From contig JAFAEQ010000006.1 of assembly GCA_023423935.1 (NCBI GenBank), positions 69,945-133,944 of the forward strand: a DNA stretch of 64,000 nucleotides. Direction: 5' to 3'. Each line of letters opens with the position of its first letter. Within the stretch, counting starts at the first letter, position 1. The DNA is from Pseudomonadota bacterium (GTDB lineage Bacteria > Pseudomonadota > Gammaproteobacteria > Steroidobacterales > Steroidobacteraceae). Positions 9,068-18,192 of the stretch are shown here, one piece after another. Below the pieces are notes generated by a model. The model did no database searches. It had not been told where the DNA came from and was given only the letters and a program-made list of their open reading frames with translations. The position numbers and the translations under genes were made by a program.

Positions 9068-9093
9068 TTAGGGGATTGGCTGATATCCCCTAA
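9068..9093. promoter_or_regulatory. Palindrome TTAGGGGAT-N8-ATCCCCTAA, candidate operator
   Basis: Perfect nine-base arms with an eight-base spacer, about 110 bases upstream of the GTG start of the kinase at 9204. Length and symmetry fit a dimeric regulator site; the neighbouring LuxR-type regulators are the obvious candidates. There is no T-run, so it is not an intrinsic terminator. Confidence 0.5.
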
Positions 9094-9203
9094 CCCTCGG
9101 CTCTCAGAACATCTCGTCAGAGGTCCAGCGACGATGCTGTGCCGGCACGGCAACAGTTGTCCGCAGTCGAGCGAGACCCCGGACAACATGACTCAGCATT
9201 TAA

Positions 9204-11021
9204 GTGACGACGACACCGGCCCAACTCCCAAGCCATGCGCTTGCTTCTCCGTCCAGCAGTTCCGCGGGTTCTGAGCCTGCGAACCTCCGTGACTCCGGAT
9301 CGTCCGCCGTACTCGTCGAAGCGCTGAACGGCCTTTCCGCTGCGGTGTTGCTGCTGGATGACCAGCTGCGCATTCAGTGGAGCAACGAAGCGGCGCATCG
9401 TCTGCTGAAGCTCGCATCAGCGTCGTCGGTTCATGCGATCCACGCCATTCCGGCGCTCGGCGAACATGAGGCGTGCCTGCGCGCGCTATTCGATACGGCC
9501 GCGTCGGAATACACCTTCGAGGTCGCGCTCGACGGTGGCGTGCACATGAACGCGGTCGCCAAGCTGGTGGTGGCGGGCGATGCGCGGGTACTTCGTATCC
9601 TCTTGAGCGAAATGGCGCCGGGACTGAAGTCCGACGCGCTTTACGAAGGGATCAGGACGCTCAATCAGGTGCTGATGTCGTTGCCGCACATGTTATTGGT
9701 GCTGGATGACGACCTGAATGTGTTATTCGCGAATCGCGCCGTGCAGGGACAGGCGGCGGAAGAGCTCCAGGGCGTGCACATTACGAAGCTGCTCCCGGAC
9801 GAAGTGCGCGAACGGGCGCTCGCGGCCATGCATCGGACGCTCGCGACGGGAGAGTCGGAGCAATACGGTGGCTACGTGGTGGATCCGCAGGGGGCCAGGC
9901 GACACTACAGCGTGCGTGTCGATGGCATTCGATGCGACCATGGTGTTATTGGCCTTACGCTGAGTGCCGGTGCGTGCAGCGAGCAGGCCGACGCAGAACG
10001 CACGCTGGCGAATCAGACGCGCATGATCGATTCGATGCTCGAAGGCGTCGCGGTCATCAATGACAGCGGTGTGGTCCATCTGACGAATCCCGCGTTCGAC
10101 GCGCTGTTCGGCTATCAGCGCGGTGCGCTCACGGGCCGTGATCTGCGAACGTTCGTGCAATGGCCTTTCGGGGACCCGTGGCGCGCAGCGGCGCCGGGCG
10201 AATCGCTCAGCGTGGAGTTCCAGGCGCATCGCCGGGATGGCGCTGTGTTTTTAGCCGCCGGCGTGCTCTCGGGATGCGACATCGCAGGACGCAATCACAG
10301 CCTGCTCGTAGTTCAGGACGTGAGTGAGCGCAAAGAGCTGGAAAGAGGTGTGCTCCAGGCGGTCAATCGCGAGCAGTATCGTATCGGCAATGACCTACAC
10401 GACGGTCTGGGTCAGGAACTCACCGGCATCGCGCTGATGCTGCGCGGGCTCGCAGGTCGCATGACGAGTGAATATCCGGTGCTGTTGCCGGAGATCGAGA
10501 GCATCACGCAGCTGGTGAACAACGCGATCGAGAGCACGCGTTCGCTGGCGCGCGGATTATCGCCGGTGAATCTGGAGCGCGGCGGGCTTCCGGATGCACT
10601 CGATGGGATGGCGTTGAGCGCGAGCGAACTTTATGGCGTAAAGGTCGTCTTTACTCATCGTCTATCCTCTGCGCTGATGCTGAACGCTGAGCTCGCCAAT
10701 CACCTCTATCGCATCGCTCAGGAAGCTCTGCGCAATGCGGTGCTACATGGACGAGCGCGGTCAATACGACTGCATCTGAGTAATGTCCGCGCTAAGGTGC
10801 GGCTGTCGATTACGGACGATGGCATCGGTATGCCTGCGAAGTCGATGGACGCGGCGGGCATGGGACTCAAGATCATGCGCTACCGCGCGCGCATCCTGGG
10901 CGGTGATGTTACGTTCGAGTCGGCGCAGCCTTCGGGCACGCGCGTGATCTGTGAATGTCCGCTGGAGATTGCCGGCGAGGCACGCGTTCGCAAACTGGCG
11001 AACCGCAAAAGCCGCGTGTGA
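9204..11021 (+). CDS. PAS-HisKA_3 sensor histidine kinase (NarX-type)
   Basis: 605 residues, GTG start; the ATG at 9188 is out of frame and soon stops. Three PAS-like domains are seen, beginning near VLLLDDQLRIQWSNEAA, MLLVLDDDLNVLFANRA and GVAVINDSGVVHLTNPAFD. They are followed by HisKA_3 with His in GNDLHDGLGQELTGIALML, the ESTRSLARGLSPVNLERGG segment shared with the kinase at 6616, and HATPase (LYRIAQEALRNAVLHG, DDGIGMP, GMGLKIMRYRARILGG). No membrane helices, so it is likely cytoplasmic. The LuxR-type regulator 130 bases downstream on the same strand is the probable partner. Confidence 0.9.
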   Translation: MTTTPAQLPSHALASPSSSSAGSEPANLRDSGSSAVLVEALNGLSAAVLLLDDQLRIQWSNEAAHRLLKLASASSVHAIHAIPALGEHEACLRALFDTAASEYTFEVALDGGVHMNAVAKLVVAGDARVLRILLSEMAPGLKSDALYEGIRTLNQVLMSLPHMLLVLDDDLNVLFANRAVQGQAAEELQGVHITKLLPDEVRERALAAMHRTLATGESEQYGGYVVDPQGARRHYSVRVDGIRCDHGVIGLTLSAGACSEQADAERTLANQTRMIDSMLEGVAVINDSGVVHLTNPAFDALFGYQRGALTGRDLRTFVQWPFGDPWRAAAPGESLSVEFQAHRRDGAVFLAAGVLSGCDIAGRNHSLLVVQDVSERKELERGVLQAVNREQYRIGNDLHDGLGQELTGIALMLRGLAGRMTSEYPVLLPEIESITQLVNNAIESTRSLARGLSPVNLERGGLPDALDGMALSASELYGVKVVFTHRLSSALMLNAELANHLYRIAQEALRNAVLHGRARSIRLHLSNVRAKVRLSITDDGIGMPAKSMDAAGMGLKIMRYRARILGGDVTFESAQPSGTRVICECPLEIAGEARVRKLANRKSRV

Positions 11022-11041
11022 ACGCGCGCGAAACCTGCAGT

Positions 11042-11058
11042 TGATGCAGAGTGCATCA
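11042..11058. promoter_or_regulatory. Palindrome TGATGCA-GAG-TGCATCA, candidate operator
   Basis: Perfect seven-base arms around three bases, 20 bases after the kinase stop and about 95 before the response regulator start. No T-run follows. Position suggests an operator for the regulator gene; the binding protein is unknown. Confidence 0.4.
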
Positions 11059-11151
11059 CGCATGTAACAGTTTTGTTAACTTCCAGTCGAGTGACTGTGA
11101 TTATCGTGGCGTCAGCAGCAGGGCTGCGGCGCCTCTTCAAGGAGCAATGCA

Positions 11152-11877
11152 ATGAGTCTGGGGCCGAATCTGTTCAAGACTGTCCACAAACCGCAAGGAA
11201 GCACTGCTAAGGACACGAAGCGCCGTGTGTTGATCGTCGATGATCATCCTATCGTGCGTCAGGGGTTGCGCCGCCTGATCGAGGCGGAGCCTGATCTGGA
11301 GGTGTGCGGCGAAACCGAAACCGCACGCGAGGCGAAATCGATGATCCGCGAGCTCGAGCCCGATGCCGTGATCGTCGACGTGTCGCTCAAGCAGGGCGAC
11401 GGTCTGGAGCTCGTGAAAGATGCGCGCGCGCACTATCCGTCTCTGCCGCTCCTGGTGCTGTCGATGCATGACGAAGCGATCTACGCGGAGCGCATGCTGT
11501 CGGCTGGCGCGAACGGCTACATCATGAAGCAGGCTGCTTCCGACCAGTTCCTGGTCGCGCTGCGCCGAGTGCTGGAAGGCGGGATCTACGTGAGCGAGGC
11601 GGTCGGCAACAGCATGATCGAGAAGTTCGCGTCCGGCGGCGCCTACATCTCGGCGAATCCGATCGACAGCCTGACCAATCGTGAGCTGCAGGTGCTGCAC
11701 ATGATCGGCAAGGGCCTGTCGACCCGTCAGACCGCAGAAGCGCTGAATCTGAGCGTGAAGACCGTCGAATCTCACCGGCAGCGCATCAAACGCAAGCTGT
11801 CGCTGCGGACTTCTGCCCAGCTTATGCAATATGCCGTGAACTGGTACGCAGGCAGGGAGCCAGGTTCGAAGGCATGA
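11152..11877 (+). CDS. NarL/LuxR-family response regulator
   Basis: 241 residues. ATG start with AAGGAG eight bases upstream. A short basic N-terminal extension (about 25 residues) precedes the receiver: VLIVDDHPIVRQGLRRL, acceptor Asp in VIVDVSLKQGDG, LVLSMHDEAIYAERML, and Lys in YIMKQA. C-terminal HTH: LTNRELQVLHMIGKGLSTRQTAEAL and VKTVESHRQRIKRKL. Partner kinase is the preceding gene. It resembles the regulator at 8278 along its whole length, including the STR segment in the HTH, so the two kinase/regulator pairs look like duplicates. Confidence 0.93.
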   Translation: MSLGPNLFKTVHKPQGSTAKDTKRRVLIVDDHPIVRQGLRRLIEAEPDLEVCGETETAREAKSMIRELEPDAVIVDVSLKQGDGLELVKDARAHYPSLPLLVLSMHDEAIYAERMLSAGANGYIMKQAASDQFLVALRRVLEGGIYVSEAVGNSMIEKFASGGAYISANPIDSLTNRELQVLHMIGKGLSTRQTAEALNLSVKTVESHRQRIKRKLSLRTSAQLMQYAVNWYAGREPGSKA

Positions 11878-11914
11878 TCCCGGCTCGAAGCCATTCAGGT
11901 TTCCAGGGATCGCG

Positions 11915-14317
11915 GTGGATTTTCTGCAACTGTTGTTCGAACCGGCGGTGATTGTTGGAATCGCTGCGGGCGCCCTGCTCGCAGCGGTTCCGGCCGCACT
12001 CATTATTAAAGGCCTGCGGCGGCGCGAAGGGGAGATCCGGCAGCAGTCCCGGGGCATCGCCACCAGCCATCGCCGCTATCAGGCGATCGTCGAGGCCTCC
12101 GGCGAGGGCGTGCTCGAGCTCGATGCCGCCGGTCGTGTCCGCTACGCCAACCCGGCGGCTGCCAACCTTCTGGGATACGAACCCGACGAGCTGCTCGGGC
12201 TCGACTACAAAGTTCTTCTGAGTGACGGACCTCGTGAGGTCGTGCGCAAGGGTGCGCATACGGTCGACCTGATGCGCGGCGCGGGCGGTTTGCTGCGCCG
12301 AAAAGATGGCAAGCGCCGGCCGATCGAGTATCGCTTTGTCGGGTCCCCGCTGGGGGCGGCACCGGGGACGGTGGTCGTGACCTTCCGCGACGTCTCGGAA
12401 CGTGTACGTCTCGATGCGCTGCTGAGCGACATGCAGGCCACCGCGCACGTCGGTGGATGGGAGCTCGACGTCGCGCGCAACAAGATCTATTGGACCGACG
12501 CGGTGTACGCGATCTACGACCTGCCGAGTGACAGCGTGCTCGACGTCGAGCTGCTGCAATCGTTCTATCCGCCTGCAGATCGACTCGCCCTGCAGGAGGC
12601 GATCCAGACAGCGAAGGAAACGGGCAAGAGCACCGAGCTGCAACTCGAAATGACGAGTGCGAGCGGTCGTCACATGTGGGTCCGGGTGATCGTCAGGGCC
12701 GAACGCCGCGGCGATGTCACTTATCGCGTGCATGGAACGATCCAGGACGTCACCGACCGGGTGATCGCCGAACGCCAGGTCCTGGCCACCCGCGATTTCT
12801 ATGAGCTGACGCTCGATGCGATGCCGACGATGGTCATGTACGCCAACTCGGACCGCGAAGTGACCTATGTGAACAAGGCTGTCGAAGAGGTGACCGGTCT
12901 GCCCCGCACGAGCTGCAGCGGTCAGTCGCTCGCCGACATTTTCAGTCCGCAGGAACGCACCGTTCTGAACGAGCACATCGAGGCCGCGCTGCGCGGTGAG
13001 GTGCGGACGTTCAAGCACAGCACCAGCCACAATGGCCGTGTGCGCGACTGGCAGAATCATTTCGTGCCGGAGCTCGAGCCCGGCAAGGAAGGCGAGCCGC
13101 CCCGGGTTCGTGGGTTCTTCTCGATTTCCTACGATCTCACCGAGATCAAGCGCCTCGAAGCGCGACTGCTGCAGGCCCAGAAGATGGAAGCGATCGGCCA
13201 GCTCACCGGCGGCATCGCCCACGATTTCAACAACCTGCTGGGTGTCGTGCTCGGCAATCTGCAGCTGCTCGAGCGCAGTCTCGAAAACGATGCGGGACTG
13301 TCGCGCAAGGTTCACACCGCGATGCGTGCGGCCATGCGCGGTGCCGATCTCACGCGCCGTCTGCTCGCGCTCGCACGTCGCCAGATTCTCGACCCCAACG
13401 TGGTCGATCTGAATCGTCAGCTCACGGGCTTGGCCGATCTGATGCAGCGGACGCTCGGCGAGTCGATCGAGATCCGCATGGTTCAGGCCCACGATCTGTG
13501 GCGCACGCGCGTGGATGCTGGCCAGTTCGAGAACGCCATCCTGAATCTCGCCATCAATGCGCGCGATGCGATGAGCCATGGCGGTCGTCTGACGGTGCGC
13601 ACGCAGAATGTGCGTCTGGATGCGAATTTCACCAGCGCCTATCCGCAGCTCGAGCCGGGCGAGTACGTTTCAGTGAGCGTCGCGGACAATGGCGTGGGTA
13701 TCGAGCCCGACGTGATCCCGCGTGTGTTCGAGCCGTTCTTCACGACGAAAGAGTCGGGCAAGGGCAGCGGTCTGGGGCTTGCGATGGTCCGCGGCTTCGC
13801 CGAACAGGCGGGTGGTGTCGCGACGATCGCGAGCGAAGTGGGGCGCGGCACGACCGTGCAGCTCCTGTTGCCGCGCTGCCGCGACGAAGAAGTGGTGCGC
13901 GAGGACACGATCGTCACGCGAGCGGCGCCGACTGGTGACGAGACGATCCTGGTCGTCGAAGACGATGCGGATCTGCGCGATACGGTTGTGACGGCGCTCA
14001 CACAATTCGGTTATCGCGCGCTTTCCGCAGCGAATGCGGAGAAGGCCCTCAGAATTCTCGCCAGCAACGAAAAGATCGATCTGCTCTTCACGGACGTGAT
14101 GATGCCCGGCGGCACGCTCGGTCCGGAGCTGGCGCGCCGCGCACGCGAGCTGCGCCCTGAAATTGATGTGCTGTTCACGACTGGCTACGCCGAAAGCAAC
14201 GTATTGAACGGGGTGAGCGGTATTTCTCAGTCCGACGTCATTCACAAGCCGTACCGTAACGAAGAACTCGCTATGCGCGTACGTCACGTTCTGGATCGGG
14301 AGGTCCGAGTTGCCTGA
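11915..14317 (+). CDS. Membrane-anchored multi-PAS hybrid histidine kinase with receiver
   Basis: 800 residues from a GTG preceded by AGGGAT. One N-terminal membrane helix (about 9-31, AVIVGIAAGALLAAVPAALII), then about three PAS domains (45-160, 170-285, 290-410), HisKA with His near 435 (GGIAHDFNNLLGVVLGNLQLL), HATPase with NLAINARDAM and GKGSGLGLAMVRGF, and a receiver with acceptor Asp in LLFTDVMMPGG. Its kinase core and receiver match the gene at 2444-5242, which lacks the membrane helix, so one copy would sense at the membrane and the other in the cytoplasm. The next gene overlaps its end by eight bases. Confidence 0.9.
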   Translation: MDFLQLLFEPAVIVGIAAGALLAAVPAALIIKGLRRREGEIRQQSRGIATSHRRYQAIVEASGEGVLELDAAGRVRYANPAAANLLGYEPDELLGLDYKVLLSDGPREVVRKGAHTVDLMRGAGGLLRRKDGKRRPIEYRFVGSPLGAAPGTVVVTFRDVSERVRLDALLSDMQATAHVGGWELDVARNKIYWTDAVYAIYDLPSDSVLDVELLQSFYPPADRLALQEAIQTAKETGKSTELQLEMTSASGRHMWVRVIVRAERRGDVTYRVHGTIQDVTDRVIAERQVLATRDFYELTLDAMPTMVMYANSDREVTYVNKAVEEVTGLPRTSCSGQSLADIFSPQERTVLNEHIEAALRGEVRTFKHSTSHNGRVRDWQNHFVPELEPGKEGEPPRVRGFFSISYDLTEIKRLEARLLQAQKMEAIGQLTGGIAHDFNNLLGVVLGNLQLLERSLENDAGLSRKVHTAMRAAMRGADLTRRLLALARRQILDPNVVDLNRQLTGLADLMQRTLGESIEIRMVQAHDLWRTRVDAGQFENAILNLAINARDAMSHGGRLTVRTQNVRLDANFTSAYPQLEPGEYVSVSVADNGVGIEPDVIPRVFEPFFTTKESGKGSGLGLAMVRGFAEQAGGVATIASEVGRGTTVQLLLPRCRDEEVVREDTIVTRAAPTGDETILVVEDDADLRDTVVTALTQFGYRALSAANAEKALRILASNEKIDLLFTDVMMPGGTLGPELARRARELRPEIDVLFTTGYAESNVLNGVSGISQSDVIHKPYRNEELAMRVRHVLDREVRVA

Positions 14318-15482
14318 GGTAGGGAACAAACTGCTGGTCATCGATGACCAGGCGGACCTGTGCGAATTCATTTCCGAGGCCGCCTCGTCCATGGGATTCG
14401 AAGCCCGGGCGGTGACGGAACCGGAGGACTTCCGGCGCGAAGTGCAGGAATTTCAGCCGACCGTCGTCGTGCTGGATCTGCAGATGCCCGGGGCCGATGG
14501 CATCGAGCTGCTGCGCTTTCTCGGCGAGCGCGGCAGCAAAGCGCATGTGCTCGTCGCAAGCGGCATGGATCAGCGCGTGCTCGCTACCGCCCAGCAGATT
14601 GGACGGTCCCAGGGATTGAACATGCTGGGTGCATTGCAGAAGCCCATCATGCTGGCGGATCTCGAAGCCACATTGCGGCGCTGTCTGCGCAGCGATGCGC
14701 CTATTACGGCGAACACGCTGTCCGCGGCGCTCGATCAGCATCAGATCCGCGTTCATTACCAGCCCAAGGCAACGCGTGTCGCCGAAGGCCGCTGGATCAT
14801 CGAAGGTGTCGAGGCGCTCGCCCGCTGGGAGCATCCGACCCTCGGCTCGATCTCGCCGGTGCGATTCATTCCCGTGGCCGAGAAGAACGGGCTGATCCGT
14901 CGTTTGAGCGAGCAGGTGCTCGAGACGGCGCTGACGCAGTGTCGATCGTGGGACGCTGTCGGAGTGCATCTCTCCGTCGCGGTCAATCTGTCCCCGCAAC
15001 TCCTCAATGATCTTTCCTTCCCTGATCAGGTCGCGCGCATTGCCGCGCAGATCGGGGCCGATGCGCGACGCATCATTTTCGAAGTCACTGAAAGCGCGGC
15101 GATGTTCGATCCGGGCACGACCATGGACGTGCTCACCCGCATGCGCGTGAAGAATTTCGGACTGTCCATCGACGACTTCGGTACGGGCTATTCCTCGCTG
15201 AAACAGCTTTACCTGATGCCGTTCAGCGAGCTGAAGATCGACACCTCGTTCGTGCGTGACATCTTCGCTCACGAAGATGCCCGGACCATGGTCGAAACCA
15301 TGATCCTGCTCGCGCACAAGTTGCGTCTGACGGCCTGCGCGGAAGGCGTCGAAACCCGTGAAGTCCTCGATTTCCTGGATTCGGTCGGCTGCGACCGCGC
15401 GCAGGGCTACTTCATCGGACGCCCGATGCCTGGCGATGAGCTGGAGCAGCGCGTCCGCGAGTGGAACGAAAAGCAGGCATAA
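14310..15482 (+). CDS. Receiver-EAL response regulator (cyclic-di-GMP phosphodiesterase)
   Basis: 390 residues. A TTG start is supported by GGGAGG six bases upstream, inside the end of the kinase gene. Receiver (5-120): Asp in VVLDLQMPGADG, Lys in LQKP. EAL domain (135-380) has canonical motifs: EALARW, AVNLSPQLL, FEVTES, LSIDDFGTGYSSL, LKIDTSF, CAEGVET and AQGYFIG. It is expected to hydrolyse cyclic-di-GMP under control of the overlapping hybrid kinase. It is the paralogue of the gene at 5229-6425 and, unlike that one, keeps the DDFGTGYSS loop unchanged. Confidence 0.93.
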   Translation: MPEVGNKLLVIDDQADLCEFISEAASSMGFEARAVTEPEDFRREVQEFQPTVVVLDLQMPGADGIELLRFLGERGSKAHVLVASGMDQRVLATAQQIGRSQGLNMLGALQKPIMLADLEATLRRCLRSDAPITANTLSAALDQHQIRVHYQPKATRVAEGRWIIEGVEALARWEHPTLGSISPVRFIPVAEKNGLIRRLSEQVLETALTQCRSWDAVGVHLSVAVNLSPQLLNDLSFPDQVARIAAQIGADARRIIFEVTESAAMFDPGTTMDVLTRMRVKNFGLSIDDFGTGYSSLKQLYLMPFSELKIDTSFVRDIFAHEDARTMVETMILLAHKLRLTACAEGVETREVLDFLDSVGCDRAQGYFIGRPMPGDELEQRVREWNEKQA

Positions 15483-15522
15483 AAGGCAGGTCGACGGCGC
15501 AGGGTCGATCCCGTCGCGCCTC

Positions 15523-15730
15523 GTCCGGCTGAAGATTGGCTTTAGCCGGACATCTCCTTGTTCGACTGAAGAACCCACAGAAGAAGGGTCAGTGCTGCTT
15601 TTCCTTGTGGGTCCGGCTCAGCCGGACATTTCCCTGTTCGACTGAAGTCGAACCCACAGAAGAGAGGGCAGTGCTGCTTTCCCTGTGCGGTTTCAGCCGC
15701 ATGAAGCCGGACTCCGCAGCAAGAAACCGG
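15523..15730. repeat. Intergenic repeat block with GTCCGGCT/AGCCGGAC arms
   Basis: Two imperfect direct copies of about 70 bases (15544-15612 and 15620-15691) start AGCCGGACAT and continue through TGTTCGACTGAAG, AACCCACAGAAG and CAGTGCTGCTTT. A degenerate third piece follows. GTCCGGCT and AGCCGGAC alternate; at 15611-15627 they form a perfect palindrome GTCCGGCT-C-AGCCGGAC. Within copy 1, ACCCACA pairs with TGTGGGT. The block fills most of the gap after the EAL gene; the rest of 15731-15911 shows nothing I can name. Confidence 0.75.
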
Positions 15731-15911
15731 TCCTGCCGCTCGCTTGCGGTTCGACTTCATTCGAATCTGCCCCCACGCCCTTCGGCTTGTCCTGGCCCGG
15801 GCTTTGGCGCACCCTCCCGCGGATTCAAACCACCCCCCGGTCTTGCGCATCCAATCCATACATTGCGATGAGACCGAGGCGACATTGTTAACCGGGGCCA
15901 GCGCCATACCG

Positions 15912-16490
15912 ATGGCACATATACCGGCTGTGACTGCCGACCGTTCGCCCTCCACGGAGGCGACGCTGATCGACGCTGCGCGTCGCGGTGACATGCGTGC
16001 CTTCGAGCGGCTGTATCGCATGCATTCGGCGCGTGTGATGGGCGTGTGCCTGCGCATGTGTCGCCGACACGATGTGGCGGAGGACTGTGTGCAGCAGACG
16101 TTCGTGCGGGCGTGGCGCAATCTCAATGCTTTCGAGGGCCGCAGCGCCTTCGGCACCTGGCTGCACCGGATCGCCGTGAACGAGGTGCTCACCTACGCGC
16201 GCAATCACGGGACGCGCACCGAGCCGGGCGAACCGATCCAGGACAGCGATGAAGGTGCCGCGGATCTGCCAGGGGAATTCGATGCAGGCGAGGTGATGGA
16301 TGTGGAACGCGCGCTCGCCACGTTGCCGGAAGGGGCGCGGCACGTGATGGTGCTGCAAGCCGTGTACGGCTACAGCCATGAAGAGGTCGCCGACATGCTG
16401 GGAATCGCCGTCGGGACCTGCAAGGCCCAACTTCATCGCGGACGCAAATTGCTGCGTGAGCGCATGGGTCTGGGCGAGGAGGAAGCATGA
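15912..16490 (+). CDS. ECF-type RNA polymerase sigma factor
   Basis: About 192 residues from ATG 15912; a longer frame reaching 15744 encodes low-complexity sequence with no sigma homology, so it was not used. Sigma-2 region: LYRMHSARVMGVCLRMCRRHDVAEDC, with the core-binding DCVQQTFVRAWRNL and -10-recognition GTWLHRIAVNEVL. Sigma-4 region: LPEGARHVMVLQAVYGYSHEEVADML and VGTCKAQLHRGRKLLRERM. It directs transcription of a stress or envelope regulon. The next gene overlaps by ATGA and encodes a single-pass membrane protein, the expected arrangement for a sigma/anti-sigma pair. Confidence 0.93.
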   Translation: MAHIPAVTADRSPSTEATLIDAARRGDMRAFERLYRMHSARVMGVCLRMCRRHDVAEDCVQQTFVRAWRNLNAFEGRSAFGTWLHRIAVNEVLTYARNHGTRTEPGEPIQDSDEGAADLPGEFDAGEVMDVERALATLPEGARHVMVLQAVYGYSHEEVADMLGIAVGTCKAQLHRGRKLLRERMGLGEEEA

Positions 16491-17134
16491 ACGAACGTTC
16501 GCATGACCCGCTCGATGCCGCGCTGGCATCGCTGCCGCGCGAGGTGCCTCCCGAGCGTGATCTCTGGGCGGGTATCAGTGCGCAGATCGCGCAGCTGCCT
16601 GCCGAACAGTCGGGCGTGGTGTCGTTGACCGAACGTCGCGAACGCAAGGTCTCGCGCTTCTCCAATGCCACCTGGCTGCGGATTGCCGCGGGCATCGTGC
16701 TGGTCGTTGCCTCGTCCGTGACGACGTACGTGATCACGCAGCATTCGGCCGATCAGAAGCTGCTGCAGGCGCGCGAGGTCGCCGAAACGTCGGTGCGTCA
16801 GGCGCCCGTCGCGGTACCGGTGATGCCAGCCAGCTTCGGCGGCAGCGAAGTCATGGGTGCGAAATACGTGAAGGCGCGTGCTGCGCTCGATGCTGAATTC
16901 CAGCGTCAGATCGCCACGCTCCCGCCGGTCACGCGCGCGAAACTCGAGCGCAATCTCGCGGACCTGCGTCGTGCGGCGACCGAGATCTCGACGATTCTCG
17001 CCGAGCATCCGAGTCATCCGCTGCTGCAGGACCTGCTGGTATCCACGTATCAGAGCGAACTGGAGCTGCTCGGCAGCGTGACCCACATGACGGTGCCCGT
17101 GCTCAGTCAACCTTCGAACGAGACGCGTCTATGA
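16487..17134 (+). CDS. Single-pass membrane protein, probable anti-sigma factor
   Basis: 215 residues, no clear cysteine zinc-finger. A cytoplasmic N-terminal part of about 60 residues starts DPLDAALASLPREVPPERDLW, a phrase typical of proteins encoded beside ECF sigma factors. One membrane helix follows (about 62-84, LRIAAGIVLVVASSVTTYVI). The C-terminal helical region (about 125-200) would be periplasmic. It overlaps the sigma gene by four bases and the next gene also by four (ATGA both times), so the three are co-translated. Anti-sigma function is inferred from this context. Confidence 0.75.
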   Translation: MNERSHDPLDAALASLPREVPPERDLWAGISAQIAQLPAEQSGVVSLTERRERKVSRFSNATWLRIAAGIVLVVASSVTTYVITQHSADQKLLQAREVAETSVRQAPVAVPVMPASFGGSEVMGAKYVKARAALDAEFQRQIATLPPVTRAKLERNLADLRRAATEISTILAEHPSHPLLQDLLVSTYQSELELLGSVTHMTVPVLSQPSNETRL

Positions 17135-18024
17135 AATCGATGTTGTTCAGAATCGGATTGCCGCTTGCGATCGGCGCACTGTCGACGACTCTGACCGCGT
17201 TCGCTCAGGAGACGATCGAACGCACGGTGCCCGCGGAACCCAAGGGCGAAGTGGAGATCGTGAACGTTTCCGGCGATGTGCAGGTGCGCGGCTGGGACCG
17301 CAAGGAAGTGCAGGTGCATGCCGACTTGGGCCACGGAGTCGAGAAGCTCGATGTGCAGAGTCAGAAGGGGCGCACGACGATCAATGTCATCGTGCAGGGG
17401 CATCGCAAAGCCGGGCACACTGATCTGGTCGTCGAGATTCCGCGCGACAGTACCCTGCTCATCAAGACCGTCAGCGCCGACCAGACCATCACCGATGTGC
17501 GCGGCGTACAACGACTGCAGGCGGTGAGCGGATCGATCAATACCAGGGTCTCGGGAGAAGATTTCACGATTCGCACGCTCAGCGGCGATGTGATCGTCAA
17601 TGGCAATGGCAAGCCGAGCATGGCCACTGTGAACACCGTGAGCGGCGATGTGACACTCGCCAACATCGCAGGTGAGCTATCGCTCGAAACGGTGACGGGC
17701 GATATGCAGGTGATCATGCCGATGCTTGCGCGCGGACGTATCCAGACCACCAATGGCGATCTGCGGCTGCAGGCGACGTTGGCCAAGGATGCACGGCTGG
17801 ATGCCGAAGCCGTGAACGGCGATCTGAGCTTCCAGCTGCGTCCGCCGGTGAATGCCGAATTCGACATCGAAACCTTCAACGGCGAGATCGACAACTGCTT
17901 CGGACCGAAGTCCGAACGCGCCAACGAATTCGCGCCGAGAAATGCGTTGCGGTTCAAGGAAGGACAGGGCGGCGCTCGCGTCCGGATCAAGACCTTGAAC
18001 GGCGGCGTGGAAATCTGCCGATAG
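17131..18024 (+). CDS. DUF4097-type secreted repeat protein
   Basis: 297 residues with a Sec signal peptide (LPLAIGALSTTLTAFAQ). The mature part is a run of short beta-strand repeats built on SGD/NGD turns (VSGDVQVRG, TLSGDVIVNG, TVSGDVTLAN, TVTGDMQV, TNGDLRLQ, VNGDLSFQ), which fits the DUF4097 putative-adhesin beta-helix family. It is the third gene of the sigma operon, coupled by an ATGA overlap. Role unknown; context suggests an envelope sensor or a product under the sigma factor's control. Confidence 0.85.
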   Translation: MKSMLFRIGLPLAIGALSTTLTAFAQETIERTVPAEPKGEVEIVNVSGDVQVRGWDRKEVQVHADLGHGVEKLDVQSQKGRTTINVIVQGHRKAGHTDLVVEIPRDSTLLIKTVSADQTITDVRGVQRLQAVSGSINTRVSGEDFTIRTLSGDVIVNGNGKPSMATVNTVSGDVTLANIAGELSLETVTGDMQVIMPMLARGRIQTTNGDLRLQATLAKDARLDAEAVNGDLSFQLRPPVNAEFDIETFNGEIDNCFGPKSERANEFAPRNALRFKEGQGGARVRIKTLNGGVEICR

Positions 18025-18192
18025 CCCGGTCGAGGGACGCCGCCGCCTATCGGTGTATGACCTACCTCCCTTAGGGGTTTTGCTACGACGCGCGGCCGAG
18101 TGGTTCGGATTCATTTCCAGCACTCGCCCGCTGACTGTTGTGACGTCACCGGTGGTCACGGCTGGGCCAAAGCGGTTAGCATCGCGACCCGC

